Positions 27,448 to 36,905 are shown, counted from the stretch's first letter. The stretch: 64,000 nucleotides of DNA from CBDBBY01 sp965205055 (GCA_965205055.1 OZ242030.1:1550001-1614000), one strand, 5' to 3'. Translations and numbers: made by a program. Notes: a model not told the origin generated them from the letters alone.

Positions 27448-27450
27448 TAG
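26485..27450 (+). CDS. IS630-family transposase
   Basis: A 321-aa DDE transposase. An N-terminal helix-turn-helix (RCGVAKQIGVAVSTVIKWV) is followed by catalytic motifs VFIDETGTKTNM, VIMDNLGSHK and CSPDLNPIEQVFAKLK, so all three acidic residues are present. The start is ATG 26485 with AGAGG upstream. The reading frame has no stop inside the element: its TAG stop (27448-27450) is made by the target TA plus the next flanking G. The element looks transposition-competent. Long GC-rich antisense and shifted frames here are shadows. Confidence 0.95.
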   Translation: MPRPYPDDLRMCAVEKVLAGESRCGVAKQIGVAVSTVIKWVQLYLETGSVSPRRMGGCRKRKLEGRQTWILERIKDCPAITLAGLQGLLRELDVSASVAAIWRFLRSCGLTRKKPAPAADERNRPDVERRRKRWKRYQDKADSRKLVFIDETGTKTNMSPRFGWGPKGERVRGWAPFGHWGTSTFIAALRHDRIDAPWVLDGPVNGDAFLLYVETQLVPTLSRGDIVIMDNLGSHKTRAVRAAIRDAGAHLLFLPPCSPDLNPIEQVFAKLKHFLRKDQPRTRGDLWKNIGLILKRFEPEECANYLANSGYGVLQTKRKTL

Positions 27451-27556
27451 CCGATTGCCCTCCAGAAAATCTGGAACAGTTCATTTCATCTTGTCTTTCG
27501 ACAAAGAATGATACAATAGTTGGGGACAAGAGGTCCAACATCAGTAGGACGGCGCA

Positions 27557-28315
27557 ATGACCGGTGATTCGAGACATCCAAAGTGGTATAGCGACCTTGA
27601 AGAAGCGGTCGGAGCGCTCGAAAAATGCATGCCCACTAATGAGATACCGACTTTAGAGTGGGACGCGGTGGAGGCATTTATCCAGAACACAGTGTCATTT
27701 GGAGAGGTCATGAGCGCAGTCGGAACCCTGCTTGCCGAGAAGAAAATTTTACCGCTAGGGCAAGACTTCAACTACTGGGGGATCGGATTGGAACATTCCC
27801 TGCCAAATCCACCGCGCGAACACGACAAGGATTGGACACTTAGTCACTGGGATCTGAAGGAGATAAAACGACAGATCAACCAACATATTGAAAGCCCTAC
27901 CACAAAGCTGCGGCATATCCACCTCACTGCGGACATAGAGCGGTACCATAATTCGGGCAGAATTGGAGTCCTCGTTCGAGGAACAACCACAATGCGGGCT
28001 ATAGATAGCAAGCCCGCTCAATGGCGTATCCAAGTGGTGGCGGCAGAGAGTGCGAAGGAAGGTATATCAGCTCACCCGGTGTCATGTCTTCCCTTCGACT
28101 TGGATTTTGGAGGTACTGAAACTGCTAGCAGCGAACAACCGGAACAGGAATGCCCATATAGAGTGGGGAGCTCGGTAGCAATTTGTTATCAAGAATTGAA
28201 TGAGTTGGGAGTAAATGACCCAGATAGGGCAAAAGAGAGCACAGCGAAGCTGATCAAGGCATGCCTTTTTGCTCTAAGCAAACATTTGGAACTGGCATAC
28301 CAACGAAAAAGGTAA
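27557..28315 (+). CDS. Hypothetical protein (mobile-zone cargo)
   Basis: A 252-aa soluble protein of unknown family. ATG 27557 has AGGACGG about 7 nt upstream. It starts with an acidic helical segment (SDLEEAVGALEKCM) and has no signal peptide or membrane segment; the C-terminal part (ESTAKLIKACLFALSKHLELA) is helical. GC is lower than in the housekeeping genes. It sits between an intact IS630 and an IS3 remnant with a small GIY-YIG-like gene downstream, so it is probably accessory cargo. I do not recognise any catalytic motif. Confidence 0.6.
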   Translation: MTGDSRHPKWYSDLEEAVGALEKCMPTNEIPTLEWDAVEAFIQNTVSFGEVMSAVGTLLAEKKILPLGQDFNYWGIGLEHSLPNPPREHDKDWTLSHWDLKEIKRQINQHIESPTTKLRHIHLTADIERYHNSGRIGVLVRGTTTMRAIDSKPAQWRIQVVAAESAKEGISAHPVSCLPFDLDFGGTETASSEQPEQECPYRVGSSVAICYQELNELGVNDPDRAKESTAKLIKACLFALSKHLELAYQRKR

Positions 28316-28363
28316 AAATGAGTGAGGAAATTTAGGCAGATCTGAAAGAAAAGGAGTACAGTA

Positions 28364-28594
28364 ATGCCGGAAAGAAATACTTGGAAATACGAATTTATTG
28401 TTCGGAACAGAGTCGTGCACGTTGGAATTACTATCGACTTGCTTCGACGGGAGGCAGAGCATCGAATACGGTGGCCAACAGGGCATATCAGGCAGGTTGG
28501 ACGAAGAACCACGGCCGCCGCCGCCCGCGCATGGGAAAATGAACAACGCAGAATGGGGAGACCTACCGAGAATCCACGAAGACAGCAAAGATGA
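28364..28594 (+). CDS. Small GIY-YIG-like domain protein
   Basis: A 76-aa protein whose core, HVGITIDLLRREAEHRIRWP, matches the second half of a GIY-YIG fold (GIT-x-DL-xRRE-xEH), followed by GHIRQVGRRTTAAAARAWE. In full nucleases a YxG or GIY strand and a catalytic Arg and Glu are needed; here the first strand is YEFIVRNRVVHVG and only the Arg helix is recognisable, so activity is uncertain. ATG 28364 has an excellent AAGGAG site 7 nt upstream. It lies 48 bp after the hypothetical gene and is probably co-transcribed with it. Confidence 0.6.
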   Translation: MPERNTWKYEFIVRNRVVHVGITIDLLRREAEHRIRWPTGHIRQVGRRTTAAAARAWENEQRRMGRPTENPRRQQR

Positions 28595-28647
28595 ATCGCC
28601 GGAGGGCTTTAGGGATTATACCGTTTAACGGTTAGGCTCATTTCAAG

Positions 28648-29849
28648 TGAACTACCCCGGGGTTTCTGGAGGTCAATCGGCTAAACAAGCGAGCCGGAAA
28701 CTCAAAGGAAGGGATTCATGCCGGGGAGAAAGCGCAGCCCGAGGCGACCAGCCGAACTCCGCGTACGCGGAGTTCGGCTGTTCAAGGAAAATTGTCTCAA
28801 CTGCTCCAGCGACAGCGCGGCCTGCGCTTCGTCCGCCGAGAAGTTCGGATGCTCTCGCTTCACGCTTCGCGAATGGTGCATCCAGGCGGAGCGCGACGCA
28901 GCAGCAGCGCCGACAAGGCCAGGGTCAAAGAGCTGGAGCGCGAGAACAAGGAACTGCGCACCGCCAACGAGATCCTGAAGAAGGCGTCGGCCTGTTTTGC
29001 CCAAGCGGAGCTCGACCACCCGTTCCGCAGATGATCGCATTCATCAAAGAGCATCGCGAGGCCTGCGGAGTCGAACCGGTCCGCCGCGTCCTGCCGATCG
29101 CTCCGTCGACCTGATATGCGCATGCCGCCGTCGCCCGCGATCCCGGAAAAGCCTCCGACCGGTCCAAAAAGGACGCCGAAACCCTCAAGACGATCAAGCG
29201 CGTCAACGATGCAAGCAGAGGGCGGTACGGAGTGCGCAAGGTCTGGCGCCAATTGCGTCGGGAGGACGGCGGGCCCGCCCGATGTACAGTGAGCGGCTCA
29301 TACGGAAGCAAGGATTGCAACGGGTCTCCCGGGGACGCAAGATGACCACAGTCCCCGATCCGGCCCGGCCATGCCCCCAGGACAAGGTCAACCGCAAGTT
29401 CGAGGCGGACGCCCCCGATCAGCTCTGAATCGCCGATTCCGCCTGTGTGCACACCGCAATGGGAATAGCTTGCGCCGCTTTCGTCCTCGACGCCCTCAAC
29501 TAGGCCATCTGCCAACGACGTCCGGCGCTGGGCGCTTTGACCCACCACTCGGACCGCGGCATGCAGTATCTGTCCATTCGATACGCCAACCGGCTCGCCG
29601 AAGCCGAAATCGACATCGGACTGTTCAAGACGGAAGTCGTCAAACACCTCGGCCCGTGGAAAACCAAAGGCCAATTCGAATGGAAAACCATGAAATGGGT
29701 CCATTGATGCAACAAGAACCGACTGCACGGGGCGATCGGCTGCCGAACCCCGAACGAAAGGAGGACGCGTTCCGCCAACAAAACAACGAACTTGAAAAAG
29801 TAACCTGAGTGTTGAACAAAATACTCTCCAGAAAACCCGAGGCAATTCA
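28648..29849 (+). mobile_element. IS3-family remnant, copy a
   Basis: 1202 bp with IS3-type ends (TGAACTACCCCGGGG at the left, complement TGAATTGCCTCGGG at the right). OrfA traces (LKENCLNCSSDSAACA), a leucine-zipper-like segment and OrfB traces (CGVEPVRRVLPIAPS, SDRGMQYLSIRYANRLAEA) are present but broken by frameshifts, stops and two internal deletions (near 29500 and 29620). Non-functional. Copies b and c at 32469-33060 and 34099-35430 are in the opposite orientation. Confidence 0.8.
28749..28780. repeat. Perfect 32-bp palindrome inside IS3 copy a
   Basis: Two 16-base arms, CAGCCGAACTCCGCGT and its complement, with no loop. The identical palindrome occurs at 62142-62173 in another IS3 derivative. 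In IS3 copy c the same position is not palindromic. Confidence 0.85.
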
Positions 29850-29860
29850 GAGGTCAATAT

Positions 29861-30164
29861 ATGATTTTTGAAACTACTCCATTCGAAGAAGCAAAAATAC
29901 CTAGCCGATGTCGAGAGTCAACGCTTCATGCTTAACGACGCCATTGAGAGCGGTGACTCCAAGTATGTTGCTTATGCGCTTCAAGTTGTTGCTCGCGCCA
30001 GCGAAATGAAGCAACAGCCTTCTGGTTTGAACCTGACACACGAATCCCTCGACGAAGTGCTGAGCAAAGAGAACGATCTGTATCTTAGCACGCTGACAAG
30101 TTTCCTTTCGATGCTCAACTTCAAGCTAAGTTTAGATATAAAGACAAATTCAATAATTGAATAA
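29861..30164 (+). pseudogene. HI1420/HigA-like antidote protein, frameshifted at a poly-A tract
   Basis: ATG 29861 opens MIFETTPFEEAK, then an A5 run (29893-29897) shifts the frame. With four As the protein continues YLADVESQRFMLNDAIESGDSKYVAYALQVVARASEM in 20-residue-or-less blocks typical of the addiction-module antidote family (HI1420 type), ending LSTLTSFLSMLNFKLSLDI. The C-terminal 98 codons alone are open from a TTG at 29868. GAGG lies 9 nt upstream of ATG. The RelE-like toxin gene that normally precedes it is absent; the IS3 remnant ends 12 bp upstream and may have removed it. Confidence 0.65.
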
Positions 30165-30283
30165 TATCCTCATTTACGTATAAATTCCGATTATAGATTT
30201 ATTCAGGCGAGTCTGAGGTCATCGCGTGTGGACTCTCTTAGCCACTGGGTTGTTCTTTTAAACCTCCGGGTGCTGAATTAAGC

Positions 30284-30324
30284 ACTTGTGTAGGTCTACC
30301 CTATTTGGTGCGACAACATTCTTT
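30284..30324 (+). repeat. 41-bp target duplication, left copy (IS1634-type)
   Basis: Begins ACTTGTGTAGGTCTACCC and ends ACAACATTCTTT. Identical to 32263-32303 across the element. Confidence 0.9.
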
Positions 30325-32262
30325 CCTGACTTCGACAGTTTGACTCGATTTCAGCGCCGTTCCGGCTTTCCGGGGCGTTGCGCGCAAGGGGATTCCGGCT
30401 CTGTTGCGCTCTCGGGCGATTTGTAGTGCTCCAATAGGAGTTGGCATTGCGGAACCGGGGAATCCATGATAGCGGTTCGGCAAGCGCCGAATCAGGAATG
30501 GCCCCATGTTCATCCGCGTCAAAACCAAACCCGGAAGCCCCAACAAATCCGTCCAGCTCGTCGAATCCGTGCGCGAAGGCCAGACGGTCAGCCAGCGCAT
30601 CGTCCGCCACGTCGGCGTCGCCAAGAGCGAGGCCGAACTGGAGAAGCTCATGGAGCTCGGAGAGACCATCAAGGTCGAGGCCCAGTGCGAGCGGCAGCCC
30701 TCCCTGATTCCGCAGGAGAAGCTCGTCGACCTGGCGATCAAGGCCCGGCGGGAGAAGGCGAAGAAAGGTCCGCCGGTCGCGATCGAGGAGACCCGCGAGG
30801 AGCATCGGGTCGTGACCGGCTTCCACGAGGCCTGCGGAGCCGTCTACCGCCAGCTTGGCTTCGACGGGCTGCTGCCGGCCAAGAGGAACCGCACGGCGCG
30901 CGAGACGCTGCGGCACATCGTGACGGCGCGCATCGCCAATCCGGAAAGCAAGCTCGGCACCGCCCGGCGGCTGGAGAGCGATCTCGGAGTTTCGATCCCG
31001 GTGCAGAGGATCTGCCGGATGATGGACCGGCTGGACGGGAAAGCGATCGAAAGCATGAAGGATCTCGCGGCCGGGGCGACGCGGCGGCTTCTGCCGGAGC
31101 CGGCGAGCGTCGTGTTCTTCGACTGCACGACGCTGCACTTCGAGTCGGTCGATGCGGACGGGCTGCGCGAGTTCGGCTTCTCCAAGAACGGCCGGCACGC
31201 CCGGACGCAGGTCCTGCTTGCGCTTATGGTGACGTCCGACGGGCTGCCGATCGGCTACGAAGTGTTCCCGGGATCGGATTGCGAAGGAAAGAGCCTGATC
31301 CCGTCGCTGGAGAACATGCGGAAGCGCGAAGGGATCGAGACCGCGATCCACGTCGCCGACCGGGGCATGTTCGGCGAGGCGAACCTCAAGGACATGGAGG
31401 AGCGGGATCTCCAATATATTGTCGGCGCCCGGCTGAAATCGCTGCCGAAGGACTTGAAGGAGCGGATCCTCGACCTCGGCGCCTACAATCCCGTCGGCGG
31501 CTCCGAGGATCTGCGTTCGGCTGAGTTCGAGCACAAGGGACGCCGCATCGTCGTCGGCTGGAGCCGGAAGCGGGCCGGGAAGGACGCCGCCGACCGGAAG
31601 AAGGCGGTCGACAAGCTGGTCCGCAAGCTCGGCCGAAGCGCAAATCCCGCGCAGGCGCTCTCCGGACGCAGCTTCGGCCGGTTCGTCAAGCTCGCGGGAA
31701 AAGCCCGGCTGGAAGTGGACGAGGACAAAATCAAGGAGGCCGCCCGCTGGGACGGGCTGAAAGGCGTCGTCACGAACGCGCCCGACATGGGCCATTCCGA
31801 ACTGTTCGCCCGCTGCCGCGAACTCTGGAGGGTCGAGGAGAGCTTCCGGATCACCAAGCACGACCTCAAGGTGCGGCCGGTGTTCCACTGGAAGCCAAAC
31901 CGGGTGAAGGCGCACATCGCCATCGCCTACATGGCGTTCGCCTGCGTGCGCCACCTGGCCTTCCGAATCGCGCGGCAGCAGGGGAGAGGATGTCGCCGGA
32001 AAGGATCCGGACCGCCCTCGCCGCCCGCCAATGCTCGATCGTGCGCGACACGCGTTCGAAACGGCGCTACGCGCTTCCGTCGAAAACGACGCCGGACATG
32101 GACCGCATCTGCCGGACCTTGGGACTGCCGATGTCCCGAACGCCCTGTTGGATCGAATGAGGCCGCCCGGAGCAGCTTGAAAAACAGCGGAATGTAGTGC
32201 CTAAAATTTAGGCGGAAACACATAAAAACAAATGTTTAGCAGAAAAAAATGTCGAAGTCAGG
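30325..32262 (+). mobile_element. IS1634-family insertion sequence
   Basis: 1938 bp bounded by 13-bp inverted repeats CCTGACTTCGACA / TGTCGAAGTCAGG and a 41-bp direct repeat of the target. IS1634 is known for unusually long, variable-length target duplications, so this is a family hallmark. The perfect duplication indicates a fairly recent insertion. Confidence 0.85.
30506..32160 (+). pseudogene. IS1634-family transposase, frameshifted near the C-terminus
   Basis: The frame opens with MFIRVKTKPGSPNKSVQLVE, typical of IS1634 transposases, and carries FFDCTTLHFES (first Asp), AIHVADRGMFG (second Asp) and a late Glu in WRVEESFRITKHDLKVRPV. Near 31975 the frame shifts: the conserved tail SPERIRTALAARQCSIVRD ... 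PDMDRICRTLGL continues in the +1 frame to TGA 32158-32160. The unshifted frame runs on to 32197 as low-quality Arg-rich sequence. The DDE triad precedes the shift, so residual activity is possible. Confidence 0.8.
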
Positions 32263-32303
32263 ACTTGTGTAGGTCTACCCTATTTGGTGCGACAACATTC
32301 TTT
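32263..32303 (+). repeat. 41-bp target duplication, right copy
   Basis: Exact repeat of 30284-30324. Between here and the next IS3 remnant (32304-32468) only a 63-codon minus-strand frame is present; I do not recognise it. Confidence 0.9.
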
Positions 32304-32468
32304 CTGCTGGTCTGCATAGAGATGCGCGAATCGGGCCCATATCCCTCTTGCCCGTTCCGAGGCACATTGATCCTCCCGATCCCTTCTCAATAGCTGTTCG
32401 CCCCAACTCAAGCCAAGCTCGCTGTGACCATTCCATTTGATTGGTTAGCTCCGATTCCGAGCACAAAA

Positions 32469-33060
32469 TAAATCGCTCCGGGTTTTCCGGAGAGTGTTTC
32501 GTTCAACATTCAGGCTGCTTTTTCAAGCTCGTTGTTTTGCTGGCGGAACGCATTCTCCTTTTCGTTCGGGGTCTGGCAGCCGATCGCGCGGTGAAGCCGG
32601 TCCTTGTTGCATCAATGCACCCATTTCATGGTTTCCCATTCGAGCCGGTCTTTGGTTTGCCACAGGCCGGGATGCTTGACGATTTCGGTCTTGAACAGTC
32701 CGATGACGGCTTCGGCCAAGGCGTTGTCGTAGCTGTCCCCGACGCTTCCGACGGAGATGTCGATTCCGGCGGCGGCGAGCCGCTCGGCGTATCGAATGGA
32801 CAGATATTGCATGCCTCGGTCCGAGTGGTGGGTCAAAGAGCCCGGCACCGGAACCCGTTGGCAGATGGCCTGGTTGAGGTCATCGAGGACGAAGCTGGTC
32901 GTCATTGAGGTCGAGACGCGCCATCCGACGGTCTTCCGAGCGAGGACGTCGATGACGAAGGCGGCGTCGGCCGTGCCCATCGCGGTGTTCACATAAGTGA
33001 AGTCGGCGATCCGCTGATCGGGGGCGTCGGCCTTGAACTCCGCTCTCTTCGATTTACGGT
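32469..33060 (-). mobile_element. IS3-family remnant, copy b (3' half)
   Basis: The right end (TAAATCGCTCCGGG) is at 32469. The minus strand keeps the OrfB catalytic core in one frame: ADFTYVNTAMGTADAAFVIDV, GSLTHHSDRGMQYLS and SYDNALAEAVIGLFKTEIV, so D, D and E are all legible. The 5' half of the element, including OrfA, is missing; homology ends at about 33060. Confidence 0.8.
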
Positions 33061-33528
33061 GCATCCCGGTCACGGTGTCGTCCTTTCCTGTGCAAGGGAT
33101 GGTGTTTGCGAAACCAATGGACTTGCCATGACCGAACTTCATTGAAAGCAATTTGCAGAGCATTTGAAACATGATCCTTCAGTGAATTTTCCTGTGAAGC
33201 ATGAAGTAGAGGTCCATATTCACAGTTGATTGCGGAATCGGCTTAGCAAACAGAGCGGCCAACTTGTTCCGCATTTCGCCCATCCATAAGCCAGCCAGCG
33301 CACGACTGCTCGTTTGATCGATAATCTCGGGCAGCTGCCTCCAGTCTCAGCAGTGTGAGACCGTCTCGGACAATCTGCGCAGTCGCAATTATTGTGAGCC
33401 AGACGCGATTTATGGTCTCAATAATCTTGAGCCGAAATCGGCGATAATCTCGCGCCCGAGTCCCTATAATCGCAATCGGTGAGCCGATCAGACCTTGATT
33501 AGTGGGCGCGCTTCTTTTTCGGCTTCTA
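33061..33528. other. Intergenic, unrecognised traces
   Basis: About 470 bp. The minus strand at 33243-33480 has an open frame with the reading ARDYRRFRLKIIETINRVWL, but I cannot assign it and it runs over the next gene in a different frame. No other feature. Confidence 0.35.
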
Positions 33529-34077
33529 TCACTCCGCGAGCTTGAGGACTTTGAGACGCAATGCATCGCTATCCGGCATATCCGGATCGAAGTCGCCGAC
33601 GTGCCATTCTTTGAGATTGGCATGTTCAGGGTGTTTTGGGTCGCCCATTGCTTCCAGGAACACTTCGTATCCGGGGAAACCACCCACATCTTCGGGCGGG
33701 CAGCGACCCGCGACGTCTGTCAGGCGGGGATAGAGTTCACCAGGGATGGGATCGCTGATCTTGCCGATTTTGATTTTATGGTCCCAGCTGTCACCAAAGT
33801 CGTAGAGGTAATCGATCTTGCGTGCGCCGGTACTCTCGATCAGCTCTGCCAGGGTGGTCTCGTCTGCTGGCAGTTCATCCCCGCCAAAGTTTGGATCGGG
33901 TATTCCCCAACTCATGCCTCGAGCCTCGAACATGTAGAGATGCGAGTTGGTCCAGCCCATGGCAGCTTGGATCGTCAAGTGCAGGTGGTCGAGATAGATA
34001 TCGGTGGGCACCTGAAGGGTACGGGTGACAGCGGGCTTGACGTGTTGAAGCGTGACCCTCAATTCAATGATTCTCAT
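33529..34077 (-). CDS. Plasmid pRiA4b ORF-3 family protein
   Basis: A 182-aa protein matching the PRiA4_ORF3 family: MRIIELRVTLQHVKPAVTR at the N-terminus, YLDHLHLTIQAAMGWTNSHLY, YLYDFGDSWDHKIKIG, and DVGGFPGYEVFLEAM near the C-terminus. The family is common on plasmids and islands; its biochemical role is unknown. ATG 34077 has a perfect AAGGAGG site 8 nt upstream. An upstream extension to 34143 reads through the end of IS3 copy c and is not real. The gene lies in the 1-kb gap between IS3 copies b and c. Confidence 0.85.
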   Translation of the reverse strand: MRIIELRVTLQHVKPAVTRTLQVPTDIYLDHLHLTIQAAMGWTNSHLYMFEARGMSWGIPDPNFGGDELPADETTLAELIESTGARKIDYLYDFGDSWDHKIKIGKISDPIPGELYPRLTDVAGRCPPEDVGGFPGYEVFLEAMGDPKHPEHANLKEWHVGDFDPDMPDSDALRLKVLKLAE

Positions 34078-34098
34078 GGACGCGCCTCCTTTCGGCAC

Positions 34099-35430
34099 TG
34101 AATCGCCCCGGGTTTTCCGGAGAGTGCTTTGTTCAGCATTCAAGCTGCTTTTTCAAGCCCGTTGTTTTGCTGGCGGTATGCGTTCTCCTTTTCGTCCGGG
34201 TTCTGGCAGCCGATGGTGACGTGAAGCCAGTCCCTGTTGCATCAATGCACCCGTTTCATGGTCTCCCATTCGAGTCGGCCTTTGCTTTTCCACGGGCCGG
34301 GATGCTTGACGACTTCCGTATTGAACAGTCCGATGACGGGTTCGGCCAATGCGTTGTCGCAGCTGTCCGCGATGCTTCCGACGGGCATGCCGATTCCGGC
34401 TTCGGCGAGCCGATTGGCGTATCGGATGGACAGACAATGCATGCCTCAGCCCGAGTGGCGGGTCAAGGAACCCATCGCCGGACGCCGTTGGCAGATGGCC
34501 TCGTTGAGGGCGTCGAGAACGAAGCTGGTCGTCATCAGGGTAGGAACGCGCCATCCGATGATCTTCCGAGCGAAGACATCGACGAGGAATGCGGCGCAGA
34601 CCATTCCCATTGCGATGTGCACGCAGGCGGAGTCGGCGGCCCGGAGCTGATCGGGCGCGTCGGCCTTGAACTGACGGTCGGCATTGTCCCAAGGGCATGG
34701 CCATGCCGGATCGGGGATCGTGGTCGTCTTGCTCCCTCGCAAGACGCCTTGCAATCCTTGCTTCCGCATGAGCCGCTCCACGGCGCATCGGGCGGCCCCG
34801 CCGCCCTCCTGCCGCAGCTGGCGCCAGACCTTGCACGCTCCTTACCGCCCTCCGCTTTCATCGTGGACGCTCCGGATTGTCTTGAGGGGTTCGGCGTCCC
34901 TTTTGAACCGGTCGGAGGCATTTCTGGAATCGCGGGCGACGGCGGCATGCGCATAATAGGTCGACGGAGCGATCGGCAGGACGCGGCGGACCGGCTCGAC
35001 TCCGCAGCCTCGCGATGCTTCTCGATGAAAGCGATCATCTGCGGAACGAGCGGTCGAGCTCCGCCTGGGCAAAACAGGCCGACGCCTCCTTCAGGATCTC
35101 ATTGGCGGGGCGCAACTCCTTGTTCTCGCGCTCCAGCTCCGTGATCAGTACCTTGTCGGCGCTGCTCCGGACCAGCCGCTCCCCGGCGTAGCGCTCCGCC
35201 CGGATGCGCCATTCGCGAAGCGGGAGCATCCGAGCTTCTCGGCGATCAAGGCGCAGGTCGCGCTGTCGCTGGAGCAGTCGGGACGATTTTCTTTGAACAG
35301 CCGAACTCCGCGTACGAGGATTTCGGCCGGTTGCCTCGGGGTGTGCTTTCTCTCCGGCATGAAATCTCTCCTTCGAGTCTCCGGCGCGTTCGTTTAGCCG
35401 ATTGCTCTCCCGGAAACCCGGTGCAGTTCA
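34099..35430 (-). mobile_element. IS3-family remnant, copy c (full length, degraded)
   Basis: 1332 bp, ends TGAATCGCCCCGGG at 34099 and complement TGAACTGCACCGGG at 35430, so the most complete of the copies. OrfA (ending ELRPANEILKEASACFAQAEL) and OrfB (SAADSACVHIAMGMVCAAFLVDV in parts, SYDNALAE changed to SCDNALAE) are interrupted by frameshifts and a stop at the conserved HHSDRG region (RHSG then stop). No 3-bp target duplication is visible. Non-functional. Confidence 0.8.
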
Positions 35431-35690
35431 AAGGGTACGCTTGCCGGCGTGCGCAACGTTCAGACTTACTTGCGCAACTGCATGGCACGCTGTTCCGAGT
35501 GATGACCGCCCTTCTCCGCTGGCCTCGAATTTACGCGAATGCCGGCAGTGTTCCGGCGCGCCGCCGACCTTCCGTGCAGAACGCCCGATGGAAATGTCTA
35601 CGGCTCATTCCACGAATCCTTCAGCGAGGCGCAACCATTTCCTTTTCCTGAGTTGTCCATCTTCCTATGGATATCCGCGCTCTCGGTCAT

Positions 35691-36419
35691 TCAGTTTGCA
35701 AGTTCGCCCAAGCTTGCACGCACTTTGCGCAGGCTCGAAAGTTGATTGCCGCAACTATCGAAGTTCGACGGTTCCAGCCAGGAACGAAACGCCGCCTTGA
35801 GTTGCGGCCATTCGGAGTCGATGACGGAAAACCACGCAGTGTCCCGGTTGCGATCTTTGTAGATGGTCGCTTGGCGAAAAACGCCTTCCGAACTGAAGCC
35901 CAGCCGCTCCGCCGCTCTGCAGGATTTCTCATTCAGCGCATCGCACTTCCATTCGTAGCGACGGAATCCGAGTTCGTCGAACACGCGACTCATCAGCAGA
36001 AACATCGATTCCGTACCTGCCCGCGTGCCTTGGAGAGCTTGGGCGAAATTTATATGTCCGACCTCGATCACGCCCGCATCAAGGTTTATCCGCAGGTAGC
36101 TCGCAACACCGACAGCCGTTCCACTGGCCTTGTCAACAATCGCGTGGAACATCGGGTCTTCGCCCAAGCAAGTCCGCACCAGCCAATCGTCGAACCGCTT
36201 CCTTTCGTGGAACGGACCATACGGCAAATAGGTCCAGTTTCGGCGATCCGAACCGACGCACAACGAAGCGTAAAGATCGTCGCCGTGCCGTTCCGGCTCG
36301 ATCGGCTCCACAGCGCAATAGTGTCCATCGATCCGCGTTCTCGGCGGCAACTGCCTGCGAGACCAGTCAGAAACCGGGAAGCCGACCCGCTGCCCATCCT
36401 CACTGAAGAATTGAGTCAT
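35691..36419 (-). CDS. GNAT family N-acetyltransferase (RimJ/RimL-like)
   Basis: A 242-aa acetyltransferase. Family signs are WTYLPYGPFHERKRFDDWL near residue 60, GVASYLRINLDAGVIEVGHI (central strands), the acetyl-CoA loop region FAQALQGTRAGTESMFLLM, and KCDALNEKSCRAAERLGFSSEGVFR, the RimJ/RimL-type ending. Proteins of this type often acetylate amino acids, antibiotics or protein N-termini; substrate unknown. ATG 36419 has an AGGCGA sequence just upstream; a TTG start at 36434 is possible. Transcribed away from tRNA-Tyr. Confidence 0.85.
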   Translation of the reverse strand: MTQFFSEDGQRVGFPVSDWSRRQLPPRTRIDGHYCAVEPIEPERHGDDLYASLCVGSDRRNWTYLPYGPFHERKRFDDWLVRTCLGEDPMFHAIVDKASGTAVGVASYLRINLDAGVIEVGHINFAQALQGTRAGTESMFLLMSRVFDELGFRRYEWKCDALNEKSCRAAERLGFSSEGVFRQATIYKDRNRDTAWFSVIDSEWPQLKAAFRSWLEPSNFDSCGNQLSSLRKVRASLGELAN

Positions 36420-36548
36420 TTCGCCTGTTTTCAAAATTTTGCGAACTCACGGTTTATCTTGCTTTCAGCCGGGCGGGAAAGCGGTCAGGAACGAAATTGC
36501 CGTCGGCTTGGCAAGGCAAATTGGAAAACCGACAATGGATTGATGGAA

Positions 36549-36632
36549 TGGTGGGCGACCTTGGAATCGAACCAAGCGTGGGTCTCCCCGGCGGAGTTAC
36601 AGTCCGCTGCCGCACCTTGCAGCCCGTCGCCC
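36549..36632 (-). tRNA. tRNA-Tyr (anticodon GTA)
   Basis: Read on the minus strand: acceptor GGGCGAC pairs with GTCGCCC, D-arm GCTGC/GCGGC, anticodon stem GCGGA/TCCGC around CTGTAAC (anticodon GTA), a long class II variable arm with GGG-AGA-CCC stem, T-arm CTTGG-TTCGATT-CCAAG, encoded CCA at 36549-36551. Complete and canonical. Confidence 0.97.
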
Positions 36633-36905
36633 ATCCGTACGTTGCGCCTCAAGGCGCAAGCGGATAATTCGCTTACCTACTTAGGGCAAGGGCGACAGTC
36701 AACAATAATCTGGGCAGGCGCCCCGCATAAACGCGGAACGCTTGCGAACCGCCTTTTGGGCCGCGGCATCCCGAAACTGCCGCTTCGCCTCGATTGCAAT
36801 TCGCATGTGCAAAGTTACAATCACCTTCGTTGCGATCAAATAGGGTCCAACGGCGCGATCGCCGGATCCGCGCGTAGACAGCAAGTCAACGAGAGAAGCA
36901 AAAAA

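Noticed and set aside
30296..31954. 552-codon minus-strand frame over the IS1634 transposase
   Set aside because: Antisense shadow of a GC-rich transposase; composition is dominated by Arg/Pro/His and it has no family motif.
28648..35430. Composite transposon bounded by IS3 copies a and c
   Set aside because: The copies are degraded, unequal in length and inverted, with no shared target duplication; the interior has its own independent IS insertion.
35667..36905. Long N-terminal extension of the SMP-30 protein
   Set aside because: The open frame passes through the antisense of a GNAT gene and tRNA-Tyr; the family begins at about 36906.
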